Shown here in pieces: positions 23,201-35,867 of a stretch of 64,000 nucleotides of DNA (positions within the stretch are counted from its first letter, which is position 1; each line of letters opens with the position of its first letter). The notes beneath the pieces are model-generated. The model was not told the origin of the DNA and searched no databases. It saw only the letters and a list, made by a program, of their open reading frames with translations. Source of the stretch: Paralichthys olivaceus (taxonomy: Eukaryota > Chordata > Actinopteri > Pleuronectiformes > Paralichthyidae); NCBI RefSeq assembly GCF_024713975.1, contig NC_091099.1:16039501-16103500 (forward strand), read 5' to 3'. The position numbers and the translations under genes are program-made.

Positions 23201-26200
23201 AAGATTAATCCAGCACCATCAGACATGTTTTCAAAAGCAGACTCACCTTCTTGATGAGTCCGCAGCGAGTCAGTGGTTGATACTTTTGCTTGGTCCTCAT
23301 CATCTTGACTGTCTTCGGTGGCCTTCTCCATGGGGTTTCATGAAAAACAGTGATGTTAAAGAGAGACGAAATGTAGCCTGGGGCTCTCTGCTGGTTCTCA
23401 GGTGATTAAACATAGATGTGTGTACTTGACTCATAGATTGATCAGACTGAAGTCACTGTAGAATCAGCTGTGAAGTAGAAACCTTGACCTCAGTTTTCCC
23501 TGTGTCTCCCACCTGGCTTACATGTAAAATACATCAATGTATGATGTTCATGATTTCATCCTCTCTGCATACTTAAATCCTATTTATTGAATGTTGAAAA
23601 ATTAATTTGCTGAGGTGCGGAAATGTGTTGTTACCTGAGGGGATTTGTTTTGGCTGCTGTGGGAGTCTGATGGCGGCTCCGGTAATAAAGAGGATTCAGA
23701 TAAGCTGATACACAGAGTACGAGATAAAGACACAGATCAGAGAGTTTAATTTTCAGCCACTGCTGACAATAGATTTTGAAAATGAAAGTGGATAAAAATC
23801 CACTCACTCTGTCACTGTCTCTTTGTCCTTAGTCTGCACGGCTTCACCACCTGTAAATACAAGCAGTTCTGGATCAGAGTTGTATGAGTGCATCACTCAA
23901 AACAGTATTTGGTCGAGAATATTTGCATTTTCATTCACCCATAAGACCGTCTTTATATCTGTGAAGCAGCGCCCGACTCCTGCTCCTTTCCAGCTCCAGC
24001 TCCTGTTTACATGCATCAAGCTCAATCCTCAGCAGTGCGACAGATTCCCTCTGTAAGAGTTAAGCGTAATATTATGTAGCCCATTCATATCTACCAAATA
24101 TGAATGGCTTCTTACTTAGAGCATCTAAGTGTCCCAACACTAATGGAGATCAGGCACAAGCTTTTCAGGGTTATACTGCCATGTTTTGGGTCAGCAGCGT
24201 CTCCATACTAACATTGTACTTCAGCATATTTGTTTCTCCTCAGGTAGGAAAATATGTATTATCCAATAAAGATGTAATGACCTCCGCCAAGGAAGTTATT
24301 TTTTTATTGCTGCTCGTTTGTCTGTTAGCATAACACAAAATAACAGATTTTCACATTCAGCTGCTGGACTTTCTATGTCCTCACTGCAAATCTGAGTTTA
24401 ACATGTGGACATATACAAGCATCTTTTTGAAACATCCGAAATTTTGATCACATCAATAATAATTTGCTTTCATATTGGACCAATACAGATGCAACGCAAA
24501 CAAGTGTAATGTATAAACTTGAAGTCTCCAGTGTTTATACAATTCGAATGGACTTTTCAGTCAAGTATATATTCTGGCTTTTTCAATTAAATGTTAAAAT
24601 TAATGTTTCAATTAATGTTTTAAAATGGATGTTTAAGAGAGCAGTAAAGAAAGAGTCTTACTTGATTTCTGGAGTTGTTCTGCTTGAGTTCCTCCAGCTC
24701 CTCTTGTGTGAACTGCAGGGTCAAAGCCACCTTTTGCCATTTCTCAGTCCAGTGTGAGGTCACAGCTTTAAGTTCCTCGATGTTTCTGACTCTTGCCGCA
24801 TCTTGTTCCTGATGCACCTCTTCCAGCAGCTGTACCTTCTCCTTGTTCTCTAAGACCTCAGCCTCCAAACACAGACACTGATCCTGCAGCTTCTGTTTTT
24901 CTAATTCCAAAACCTCCACAAATTCCCTGCATTAATAAGCAGGTTTTAGTGTGGAGAGGATAACCGCATCTTCATTTTACTGAAGAGGAGTGAGTGTTTA
25001 ACGTCTCACCTGAGCTGGCAGCACTTTTCCTTCATCTCATGTCCGCCATCATTCATTTTAGTCAGCAGCTCTTCTTTTTGTCTCATCAGCTCAGAGCGCT
25101 CTGCCTCGAGATCTTCGATCAGTTTGGTGTTGGCGACCCTCTCTGCTGTCAGCTCCTGCAGCTGAGACTGTGATGTGTCCAGCTTCTGCTCCATCATCTT
25201 GAGCTCATATGTCAGCTTTTCATTTACCTTGTGTAATGAAACATTGGCAATGATTCAATAAAGAATTCGGAAAGAAATGTAATTGACAAAAAGACAATCA
25301 CTCAAAGGTTGTAACCTCTATGAGGGCCGTTGATTTTTCCTTCATCAGAATCGTCTCCTGATCCTGTTTGTTGGTGTGAGACTCTGCAGCAGCCACATGC
25401 TCATGGATCTCACAGACCTCAGAACCTGGTTGTGTCGTCTCCAGGACCTGGGCCCTCTGGTGCAGATCTGCTTTCTCCTGTTAAAGCATCACGCCAAGAA
25501 AACCTGGTCAACCATCACAGCACATTTTGGTCTTCGTTGTCTCAAATGTTAAGGCCCTGTGGAGATTTTTTATACCTGGGTCAGGTGATCTTTGTCAGAC
25601 AGAGCCCCTGTCAGTTTGGCCTTCAGCTGTTTTACAACATCCTCCAGCTTTAACACTTGAGTTGACAAGATGGCTTTTTCCTGAGCAGAGTTATAAAGAT
25701 GTTTTTGAATGTGTCACTGTTTCTGTAAATGTTCAACGTGATGTATAAGTTAGGAGTGATTAGACACATAACTGACCAGGCATGCTTGGCTGATTTTGTT
25801 GTTGGCTTCACTGAGCTGCTCTTGCACCTCGGAGTGATTTGACACCGTGTGGCTGAGCCTCTGATTCATCTTGTCGATTTGATTCAACAGTGCCTTCTGT
25901 GTCTAAAGGCAGACATGAACAAAAAACAGTCAGTAGAAAAATACAGTATATATATAACAAAGACAAAAACATAACCCCTCTGGCAGAGGTAACAATTCTC
26001 TCAATGAAAATATCAGACATGTTTAGGGGACTGATATTTATGAGTGTGTGCAATTTGGTGCACATCCCAAAAATATCCGGGGCATAAGGTCACTGCTGGG
26101 CCCTGGCGGAGGTATTCACTTCTCTGACTCTTTACATCTTCATAAACTGACCTCAGTTGAAGTCTGGAGTTGCTGCAGGGCCTGGTTTTGTTGTTCTTCT

Positions 26201-27445
26201 TGTGTTTTCGCTCTTGTCTCAGCCTCTTTCAGAGCCTCCCTCAGCCTGCACAGCTCAGTGTCAACCCTCTGCTTCTCCTTAACACAAATAAAGCAGGATA
26301 ACAATCTCAATACACAGAATAATCCACTATTTACTACACAAATCTATTTTCACAGTACAGAAAGCTAACACACCTGTCTGTTTAACTCTTCTTCCCTCAC
26401 TGGTAAGGTTCTGCTGAGTGAATCAGGTTTTTTCTCAGTTGGTTGATCAGTGCTGTCCAAAGCAGACCTCATTTGCAGCAGGTCCTTCTCCAGCTTCAGG
26501 ATCCTTGTGAAGTGAATTTCACATGAGGAATGTCAGTCTTTTCTTACAGCCTCTCACATGTACCTCCTCCACGTCTTTAACCTCACTCACTTTTCATGGA
26601 GCTCTCTGTGCTGGGGGTTCTTGTGAAACCAGGATAATTCAGCTGCCTCCCTCTCCTGCTCAAGAGGGCTCAGTCCTTCTGACATCTGCTGTGTCACACA
26701 TTAGAATGAAGTAAACTGATGTTGTGTGCAACTGCAGCAAATATCAAACATCCACTGAAGGCAGAAACAGTGTAAACACCGTTTTACTTACCTTCTGTGT
26801 CATGTCGATCAAAGAAGTCATGTTGTAGCTTAGTTGTGCATCTCTGGCCCTCAGCCGGTCCAACCGAGTGTCGATCCGTTCTTGAGCATCCTGCAGCCAT
26901 TGTGCCACCTCTGTTTGTCTAAAGCTACTTTCCCCTCGGGCAGCTTGTAATTCAGCTCCCGGCGATGGAGGAAAGGGCCGTGTTGCACCTTCAGGCACCA
27001 AATGGGACAAGGACTGCCACTTCCTTAAACCTGGGTCATTCTGTCTGAAGCCACCACTGCTGCCTGTTGAGCTGGAACAGATACAGTATTTCAGCCACCC
27101 TGACTTAAAAATGAGTATTACTGTGTCTCTGTTGCTTAAACGCTGTCTCGTCCTCACTTTGTGCTGACTTTGGATAGAAACCCAGATCCAGAGACAGTTG
27201 CCGAACCATACCACGCTGAGGTCTGAGAGAGAAACACACATATTTGAATTTGAATAAACGGTTCTACTTTTAGAAAAGAAAGTATATTGGGTTCTTACCT
27301 GGGCTGAAAAGCGAGATTTGGTGTCCCACATGTCAAGGTCCCCGAGGGAAAAGGGACTTGAACTTCTGCATGAGGATCTGAACATCATGGAGTGACTTCC
27401 TAGATCTGTGCTATTACTTTGTATGGGAGAGACTGCGATCCTCAT
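20218..27445 (-). CDS. Unrecognised coiled-coil protein, 20 exons
   Basis: I do not recognise this gene. Twenty exons join with matching phases, 5' to 3' on the minus strand: 27445-27299, 27222-27158, 27071-26792, 26691-26591, 26503-26374, 26277-26152, 25902-25777, 25680-25576, 25477-25316, 25227-25010, 24926-24662, 24050-23948, 23850-23808, 23704-23635, 23325-23247, 23157-22889, 22385-22263, 21760-21611, 20821-20761, 20438-20218. The product is about 947 residues. Residues 1-110 are Ser/Gly-rich and unstructured; about 130-610 is almost unbroken heptad coiled coil with Glu/Lys/Gln/Leu (for example QEELEELKQNN, LEAERSELMRQKEELL); the tail is acidic and Ser/Pro-rich, ending SPDEDEEEGQGVL. No enzyme motif, membrane segment or signal peptide is seen. 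A structural role in centrosome, cilium, Golgi or cytoskeleton is possible but not shown. The start is the first ATG after an in-frame stop. Donors after the 25316 and 21611 exon ends (GTTACA, GTTAGG) are weak. CCDC33 is near in human, but it carries a C2 domain that is absent here. Confidence 0.8.
21818..21950 (-). repeat. Partial copy of a short repeat carrying a CTCF-like motif
   Basis: In an intron of the coiled-coil gene. The order AATAAAGATGGAAGACATGA, then GCCCCCTGGTGGCTGGCTGC, then a TATGTCATA stretch is the reverse of the copy at 52637-52818, which shows both ends. The right end of this copy is not recognisable. Confidence 0.6.
22854..22888. repeat. TA-rich microsatellite abutting a splice donor
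   Basis: Interrupted (TA)n of about 35 bases. On the minus strand its first bases are the GT of the donor following the exon 23157-22889, so the donor reads CAG/GTATATATAT. Confidence 0.85.
24280..24390. repeat. Left-end fragment of a dispersed teleost repeat
   Basis: Begins TGACCTCCGCCAAGGAAGTTA and continues through CGTTTGTCTGTTAGCA and AACACAAAATAACAGATTTT, matching in order the start of a common fish repeat I know from memory. A fragment of the opposite end of the same family is at 25985-26125. It lies in an intron of the coiled-coil gene. Confidence 0.55.
25985..26125. repeat. Right-end fragment of the same dispersed repeat family
   Basis: Contains AATTCTCTCAATGAAAATAT, TTTAGGGGACTGATATTTAT, GAGTGTGTGCAATTTGGTG and, near the end, GGGCCCTGGCGGAGGTATTC. 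These are the familiar 3' half of the repeat whose 5' part is at 24280. Same orientation, separated by about 1.6 kb that includes six coding exons, so these are two separate insertions or remnants. Confidence 0.6.
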
Positions 27446-28937
27446 CTCCCCACGTCCGCCCAAGTGACAAGGTTAGATTTTCACACAAAGGTGGCAGCTC
27501 TGAGTGAGTGACTATACTTGGATGATGTGTCTTGATTTTTTCCAGTGCTTGCTTGATGGCAGATGTTCACTGTACCACATGGTATAACAGTATGTCTGTG
27601 ATCTACAAAACTATGGGTTTGATTATAGATATGCTCATTATACCTATCTCTATATCTAAATGCAGGCCCATCTGGTCAAAGGGTAGTTTCCACTAATCTA
27701 CACTTTCTCTTATGGTACCTTGCTGCAGAAACTCTCCTGTCCATTGACAACACTCACCCGCTCTGCTTGTGGTTCCCTCACGGCTTTGATTTCCATCAGA
27801 TACAGCCCTTGAACAAAGTATCCATGGTAACCCGTGTATACAGGACACAGTTGGGTGGGTGTGTCATGTGCTAACACTTCTGGGATAGTTTCCGCATGAC
27901 CTCACTCAGCCTGCTGACTGGCTGTTTGTTGCCAGGAGTAACAGTAATCATGATACACATAATTTATCTCAGACTAATTAAATGTGACAGTAAATGTGTC
28001 ATGATTGATTTGGGTTGCCTGTAGGGATATTGAGATAAAAAAGATACTGGATATGATAATTTTAAGGGATATTATATTTGCTCCATGGGTTAAGAGAGCA
28101 TGTGATGACTTGTTAGATGGTAGCATGGTTGTAAGCTTACTAATACTCTTCAAATCAGTGTGAAATATTACATCCTGCTGACTTAATCTCAAGTTCTGTT
28201 TTTGCAGAAGCAAGTCAGACCATTATTCAGATTTAGTGCTCCAACTTTAGATAGTAATAATGCTAATAATAATGCTAACAACAACAACAATAAAATAATA
28301 ATAATCCAATAATTAAATAATAATAATAATAAATGTTGCACATCCTAATTTATGCTCCAAATGCATCCTAATATAATAATGTTCATAGGTTAATAAGTAG
28401 TACAGCCTTAATATTAGAACAAAACATAATTAGATAATTCTAATCTATTTTTTAAATATAGCTTTATTTGCAATCACAGTAGATGGAAAAAGGTTAGGGT
28501 TCAAACTTTGGATTTTATTTTGAAAATAAAGGTCTTCCGGAAACAGGAAGTGGTCATTCAGACGCTAGCAGCAGAAGGTGATAGCCACTCTTGAATCTGA
28601 GAAGCTACAATCTTCCTTCCAGCACTTAACTTCACAATTCACCCATCCGTGTTCTCGAAGAGTTTGCTTTGTGTTAATCCCTAAAAGGTAAAACACTTAC
28701 ACCACGCGACTTTTATTAAATGGAGCGTTTTTGTGTCTAATTTGAACTGAAAAGGCCGATGCTAACGCTAGTCAGTTAGCACAACTATTAGCATAACTAT
28801 TCGCTAACATCTCGCACTCCGATGTTGCACAGTCAGAAAGTTAGTGAAGTGATTAAAAAGAGAGGTTGTGTTCACTATGAATTCACGGCGACGAGAACTG
28901 TTGGATTGAAACTGATTTTCTGTAACATCGTGCAGAC
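27446..28937. other. Head-to-head spacer between the coiled-coil gene and edc3
   Basis: Contains the 5' ends of two divergent genes. The middle (28240-28340) is an (AAT)n-like low-complexity tract. The edc3 side from 28530 carries ETS-like sites and a probable untranslated first exon. No coding exon is seen. Confidence 0.65.
28530..28690 (+). promoter_or_regulatory. edc3: edc3 promoter and untranslated first exon
   Basis: Two ETS-type cores lie in CTTCCGGAAACAGGAAGTGG (28533-28552), typical of TATA-less housekeeping promoters. About 135 bases later AAAAG/GTAAAA (donor at 28688) could end an untranslated exon, joined to an acceptor at 28934-28935 just 2 bases before the edc3 ATG. The exon is inferred. 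Confidence 0.5.
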
Positions 28938-31152
28938 ATGGCTGCGGATTGGTTGGGTAGTTTAGTGTCCATCAACTGCGGTCCAACACTGGGAGTCTAT
29001 CAAGGAGAGGTGACATCTGTGGACCAGTCGAGCCAAACCATCTCCTTGAGACAACCTTTCCATAACGGAGTCAGATGTCCTGTTCCCGAGGTCACATTCA
29101 GGTAAAGCACTGCATCTGATTTCCCCCCTGGCTCTTTGTGCACTCTGATCTGATTCACAACTTCACTTCATTCCTCCATTTTTTTCCTGCAGTGCCATTG
29201 ATATAAAAGAGTTGAAGATCTTAGACATCAGAAATGGCAATGCCCGGACCAGCTCTTCTGCATCCACAAAAGTAGGCAGTGCTCCAGTTGCAGTCCCAAA
29301 GGGAGACCCCAGACCGACGGAGAAGCCAAACTCTCCACCGCACTGCTCAAAAAGCTATGGAGACCGTCACCTGGATGTTCCTGGTCAGCCCAAAGGATTC
29401 CGTCGAAGACACAACTCCTGTAAGTGCAATTTTATACAATCAAACCAGAGTAAAACAACAACAGTACAGTTGATTGCTCAGGTGTAGAGATTAAATACGT
29501 ATTCACTGTCCCATCAGGGTCGGCCAGTAGTCGAGGAGTAAACCAAGTGACGCCAAAAAAGAACGGGGTGAAGAATGGTCATATGAAGCACAGAGATGAT
29601 GAGTGCTTTGGTGATGGCGTGGACGAAGAACTTGACACAGACTTTGATTTTGAAGGAAACTTGGCACTTTTTGACAAAGCAGCCGTTTTCTCAGAGATCG
29701 ACGTATCAGAGCGTCGTAACGGCGCAAGGTCGCGTGGGACGCCACAAGAGCAGACCCCCTCGCGGTACCGTCACGATGAGAACATCCTGGAGGCCAAACC
29801 TATTGTGTACAGACAGATAACTGTACCGCAGCCTGGAGCCAAAGAATATTGCACGGGTAAGTATTTCACAATCTTAAGAAATAAGTGGTGGAGAGGGGAA
29901 ATATTTGTGACTTAATTTGTGTCCTTTACTCTCTCCTGTACCCGTTCAGACTCTGGACTTGTTGTACCCAGCATATCCTACGAACTACACAAGCGCCTGT
30001 TGTCAGTTGCTGAGCGTTACGGTCTCTCACTGGAGCGAAGACTTGAAATGACTGGAGTGTGCGCCAGTCAGATGGCACTTACATTGCTGGGTGGGCCCAA
30101 CAGGTATGTGATGGTTTCTCATGTCAGTATGTATTATACGCTAACATGTGACATGGTATATTAGTATATTTGCACATGATCACAGAGTGTTTAGTGTTGC
30201 AATTAGGGTCAAAGTTTGAAAAAAAAAAAAAAAGAAGCTATGTACTAAACATCAGAGACGTGGCTGTTGGTTATCTAGAGATATGGAGGCTCAAAGTGTT
30301 TTATATGACATGCATTAAAACTATTAAATGAACAATGAGAAAACAAGCAGGATTAAATAATATTTTATATTATTGAGATGAATTTAATATACTACTACCT
30401 TATACTGGCTATTGGTACTTTAAGAGAACAAAGTACCACAAATTGACTTATTTATTCTTGGGTGTTTTTTTTCCTTTTCAGATTCACTCCCAAAAATTTA
30501 CATCAGCGTCCCACAGTGGCCCTGCTGTGCGGCCCTCATGTTCAGGGGGCTCAGGGCATCAGCTGTGGTCGTCACCTGGCCAATCATGAAGTGGAGGTCA
30601 TTCTGTTTATGCCCAATTTTGTCAAAATGCTTGACTCCGTCACCAGCGAGCTCACCCTCTTTAACAAAACGGGGGGCAAACAGGTGTCAAGCATCAAAGG
30701 TGAGCATATTTTTATACTTGGACTTTCTGTTTTGGTCTCAATAGATATAACTGTTTTACATTTCCCAGTGTAGTTGATTGAACAATTTCCTGGTATTTTT
30801 CTCTCTTGACTCCTCAGACCTTCCAGACACTCCAGTGGACCTAATCATTAACTGCCTGGACTGTCATGAGAACACATTCCTAATGGATCAGCCTTGGTAC
30901 AGAGCAGCTGCAGACTGGGCTAACCAGAATAGAGCGCCAGTGCTCAGCTTAGACCCCCCTGTTAGTGGACAGGGTCAGGCTGTTGAGGCCAAGTGGTCCC
31001 TCTGTCTTTGCCTCCCGCTTCCCCTGGGTGAGGGCGCCGGCCGGGTTTACCTGTGTGACATAGGTATTCCTCGCCAGGTGCTCCAGGAAGTTGGAATCCA
31101 GTACCACTCTCCTTTTGGGTGCAAATTTGTCATCCCCCTGCACTCTGCGTAA
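28938..31152 (+). CDS. edc3: Enhancer of mRNA-decapping protein 3
   Basis: Cytoplasmic P-body scaffold that binds DCP2/DCP1 and DDX6 and promotes removal of the mRNA cap. Six coding exons join in phase: 28938-29101, 29193-29419, 29518-29856, 29950-30103, 30482-30699, 30818-31152, giving about 478 residues against about 508 in human; the linker after the first domain is shorter. Seen: an N-terminal LSm domain (about 1-70, MAADWLGSLVSINCG, then QTISLRQPFHNGV); a basic/Ser linker with FRRRHNSWS; the FDF motif (about 168-190, DTDFDFEGNLALFDKAAVF) that docks DDX6; and a C-terminal YjeF_N fold (about 245-478, SYELHKRLLSVAERYGL, LCGPHVQGAQGISCGRHLAN) that mediates dimerisation, ending CKFVIPLHSA as in human. 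It faces the coiled-coil gene head-to-head across 1.5 kb. Confidence 0.97.
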
Positions 31153-31380
31153 CAAGATTAATGGTCAACAAGACAGCTTGAATCTTTCACCATCCTTGAC
31201 CATTTGGGCTTGGTCGCCTTATATTAGAGAGTTTCAGCTGTATTTCTGTTCATCACTCAAGTTTCTAACAACGTGTGGAAGGGACTTTGCCGTCACACTG
31301 AAGGACCACGGTTTTGTACCATTTTGTTCTGTAAGGACTAAATACATAATGGGTGGAGAAAAGACATTTAAAGCTTTTTG

Positions 31381-31386
31381 AATAAA
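31381..31386 (+). terminator. edc3 poly(A) signal
   Basis: AATAAA 229 bases after the edc3 stop codon; the nearest canonical hexamer. Confidence 0.65.
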
Positions 31387-33071
31387 CAGATGTCATGAAA
31401 ACGAATGTATTTAAATACTACAAGATATTTTGATGATGAAAATCAGTTTAGAATTTACTAGGACAATCTGAAAATGGTAAACTACTGAATGTCATTGTAA
31501 ACTAATGTCATTCCAAAGCCATGTTGTGAATAAGATCCTCCATCCATTCTTAATTTCATCTGGATGAGACAACAGAAATGATCACTTCTAATGTCTCTGC
31601 TTCCGTACTTTGCAGTATTCAGTAAATACCAGTTGTTTTATTAGGATAGATTTATCATCCAGAACCTTCATCTGTGTGTTTTCACTAAACCAATGTTATA
31701 TGGACCAGCTACTGGAGGGAATCCAGATATCAGCAGTGTTGTTTGTCCATGGTAAAACTAGGCTGTGGTGATAAGGGCTTTGCTAATTTAATTGGTAAAA
31801 CTTAAGGACCATACCAGTGTTTCTGAACGTTTAAGGTCCTTAAATACAAATTGTGTATTTAATTTTTCACTAATCTAAATGTTGGCTATAAGGTTTTTTT
31901 CTGTTCAATATAGATACTGGTTTCCATTCATTTACAGTATTTAATTATCTTAAACTCAAGTTATGTTAATTCTCTACAATGAGCATTACGTCTGTTTGTG
32001 TCAATGTTATATTATTGTTGTGTGGAAATGCAGTTCAAGCACATTCATTTGCTTAAGTCCACACTGCATCACAATACAGATGCAGAGTTGATCAAAATGT
32101 AGATTACACAACATAAATATGTTTTAAGAGGTCGGGAAAAGATTCTCACATTGTACAGAAATGAATAGTAGCAATGATTGTTTGGAACAGTCGAGGAAAC
32201 ATCTTAATTTCTTTAAAAAAAAAAAAGCAGCATCATTTGCAGGAGGTTGTGAATGTAAATGGTTTGTGAAAAATGGGGGAGAAAAAAATACACTGGTATG
32301 GTTCCCTCTGTTAAAGAGTCTTAACCATTCAGGTTAGAATGTCAGAAAGTTTTGTATTAGGACGTTTTCTAAAGTACAAGCCCTGTATGTGAATTCAATG
32401 CATTTTTGGGGGGTTAAGTAATCATGATCTGAAGTCACAGGAAAGGATCAACATGCACCATCCTGCACCAAGTACCACCTCTGTGTCAGGTAGATCAGGT
32501 CTTTGTGATGAGAAGTCATTGGCAGACTTGTATTGACCAGGACTTTTTTTCGTTTGTATTTTCTACAGGTATTGACCATAAAACTAAAGTATAGTTTATG
32601 AAGTACACAAATTAACATAAGTGCAGAGCTGCTTGTGTTTTGCTGCTTTTTGAGGCCTTGACAGACGGGTCAGAGTCCTCTGTGATGCCAGATCTTTGTT
32701 CGGATGAAAGTCAAACCCTTGTTGCTGGTTCTTTAACGAGACCAGAGCTCTGTATCACTGAGGTGAGTGGAGTGTAGAAAAGGACACACGGCTACAGATC
32801 GTTCTGTTAGATTCATAGTGTTCAGCGTGCCATCACATTGGCTCTCTAACATCTCAGGAGGATTTTTAAAAAAGGAAGCTTGTGTTGTTTTTGTTGTTTT
32901 CTCTGTGCACACTCGTCTCTGCGCTCATTCAGAGGAAATAACTGCCATGCACAAAGTCTGTCCTCTCTCCAACATTCCTGCAGCCTGATGTGTTATGTCA
33001 CATCTGTCCAGTCTTGCTTGGGAAACATCAGCCTGGGTTACTGAATGTGAATTTGAAATGTTTGTCTCTGG

Positions 33072-33085
33072 CCGCCAGGGGGCCA
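33072..33085 (+). promoter_or_regulatory. CTCF-like motif
   Basis: CCGCCAGGGGGCCA closely matches the CTCF core consensus (CCNNNAGGGGGC). It lies in unique-looking sequence between edc3 and csk, where an insulator would separate the two promoters. The match is by eye. Confidence 0.4.
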
Positions 33086-33486
33086 CGCAACCACACGTTG
33101 AAGCCGCGGCTCTTCCTTTTTCTGTTGGATCTGATGTAATGGCAGCTTTAATTCTATTTCCTCAATGGATGGTGTCATCACCTAACAAAATGTGAACAGT
33201 CAGAAACAGTCGAGCGGACCTGGGGTTTCACAGGAAGACCGTGGTAACGTTTAAAAGCAGGTTATGTTTCCTGAAGTCAGTTCTGATGTTTGAAATGATT
33301 TGACCTGCAGGAGATGTTTGGTCCAAACTCAGTGTTCAGTTCAGCCGCGTTAGAAAAGACGCTGATACGATGTTTTATTTAGTTTCCTTCGTGGATCGAA
33401 GTTCACTGTCAGGGTTGTTGGTGTGTGAACTGTGTCACATCTGCAGACTGAGTCTATAAATAAAAACATTTACCACTGACTTCTTA

Positions 33487-33504
33487 CTCTCTCTCTCTCT
33501 CTCT
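33487..33504. repeat. (CT)n microsatellite
   Basis: Short uninterrupted CT run in the edc3-csk spacer. Confidence 0.85.
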
Positions 33505-35867
33505 GTGTTTGTAAACACTGATCATCAAATTCCTCTCTGACATGTTTTCAGTGATCGCCTCGTTTCAGCCGCAGGAGTTTTTGGTCAACGCGCATGTGCA
33601 AAACCAAGGTGGGGCAAAAAAAAAAAAAAAAACGACTTGAACGTTTCTCACAGGGAAGAAGTGAAGTGAAGCAGCCTGAAGTTTGAATCGAGCAGAATCC
33701 ACCGCCTGCTTCTTGACAGATTGCGTCATCAGTGTTTTTCTGATCCTCTTCACTTCTTCCACTCATCGACTCTGCAGTTTGTAGAAAAGCAGTCTACTCT
33801 GTATGTTTACAGGTATTTTCCTCAGAGTGATGTTGACAGGAGACGCAGCAGAAGTGGTTTATTATTGAGCAGTTCTCACACCGCTGAAGTTTCACCTGGG
33901 ACACTTCACTTCCTCATCAGGGCTTCATGTGTCTCTGCTCCTCGGTGTCACAGTTGCCGATCTCGTCAATGGGAATTATTCTGCTGCAGCTGCTTAGATG
34001 AAAACATACGATCCCCTGTTGCTGCCTTGAATCTGCAGACAGGTAAGATGTTTTATTTTGACATCAGGCCATGGCTTCTAGATGCAGTCAAGCTGCCATA
34101 TCACATGAACTTAAACAGCCTGATGAATTTAAATTCAGTTTCTTGTAATGCACTTGGTTTTGATTGTTTTAAGTGACTGGGGCACATTAACAAAACGTTT
34201 GTCTGTGCAGCTCAAAGTGCTTCACAGTAAAACAAAAGAAAAGGCTTTAAGGGACTCTGCACACCTTAGTGTGGTTTATGAGCTGCTAATTAATTATGAC
34301 TGCTCTGTATTGAAATATAGTTATGCTTGATCACATTTTAACCAAATTTATTGAAACATCTACATTTATGTGTTGAACATGGCTCACAACGCCACCTAGT
34401 GTGTAACACCGTCTTGGACCTTGCAGGACCATTGATTATGAACAAACACTAAACCATTTGAGGTCATGACTTTTATATATTTGAAGAGGTTAACCCTCTC
34501 TAATGTAGGTCAGCGGCCACCGGCGACTGCTCATTAGTGGGAATCTTGAGAGCCGAGCCCCTAAACCAACACATCATTTGCCATTTAGAGACACCCCCCC
34601 CATCCTGAATAGTGTTGCTTTTAATGTCCTCCTCCTTCACTTCCTGTGGTCTTCCTGGGATGCAGTAGCTGCATCATGCAGCTCTCCACATTGCTGTCTC
34701 AAAATGGTGGATAACAGTATTGATACAGATTATGGTATTCTGAGTAATAAAGATGTTGAGTGAACTGTCACAGAGCCTATTAACAGTTACTTTGGACTGT
34801 GTGGTCTTCTCAAGCCGCAAAAATAGAGATCTGTGACTTTCAGAGGGTTATTAAAGGTGGCAGAGAGAACTCAGCACTTTTAAATAGAAAAAAAACATGC
34901 GCAAATTAAGAGAACAACTTTGTGAAGTTATTGAAGTCTGCTGCTCGTCTGTGGTGATGGAACTTCAGAAAGCATTGAACTGCAGCCGGGTTCATTGTTT
35001 TTTTTGATCCCCTAGAAACATTTTCGTTGTTTTTTTTGGGGGGGGGGCATGTGCATGCGTCATCAAATTGATGAATTTGTTTTCTTAATTTGTCAATATT
35101 TTTTCTATTTGCATGTGTTTTCTTAATTTGCAGTGCATTGAGCTCTCCCACTGTAGTTATTTCTAAATGGTATTGCTGATCCTATCATTTGTTCGTCATT
35201 TTCAAGAAATGATTAATCAAAAATCTGAAAAAAGCCACCGATGCACTAAAAATCAAATGCGCAAGAGAAAACAAAGTTCAGTGGAAGCAGCAGAAGTCAC
35301 AGAGAGGGAATGAGGACCTCTTGGGTCTGTTTCAGGGTGAAGCCCCTCCAACTGAGACAGGAATTTCCTCAAAGGTCAGTAACTTTCCAAGAAATAAAAG
35401 ACTGGCACTGCTTTAGAGGCCTTTCCACTGATAATTCTTGTGAGTGTGGGGGGAAACTGGTGAAACAAGATGAAGAGAGCGCAAGAAACCACAGCAAAGT
35501 GTTGTTATCACAGTGTAATGTGCTGTGCATGGCTGCATTAGTGGAGCAGTACTGCACCGCATAGTGTGCAAAGCTCCCCAGCAAGGAAATGACTGTACAT
35601 GGTTCAGCCTTGCCTTAATTCCCCTGCATGCTGCTTTGGTTTCAATATCTTCTCTTGTTCGAATTATCAATCATACAAGTGTTAAGAGTCTCACTGTGTG
35701 GTCTGAACGTTGGAGCATTAAAATACAAAGTTAACTCGCGACAAAACATTTTTCTCTGCTCTGAAAACAACTTTGTTTTGCAGAGTTTTATTTTCAATTA
35801 TGATAAACAGCGTGTCATTTTAGACTTTAGGCCAAACTGTCTATCATTAGAGTGATATAAAGATGGC

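Noticed and set aside
26744-27463. 239-codon minus-strand ORF as a single-exon gene
   Set aside because: It reads through two short introns of the coiled-coil gene; clear donors and acceptors split it into three exons.
33721-34176. 151-codon plus-strand ORF upstream of csk
   Set aside because: Cys/Ser/His-rich with no domain, and it reads through what may be an untranslated exon and a GTAAGA donor near 34042.
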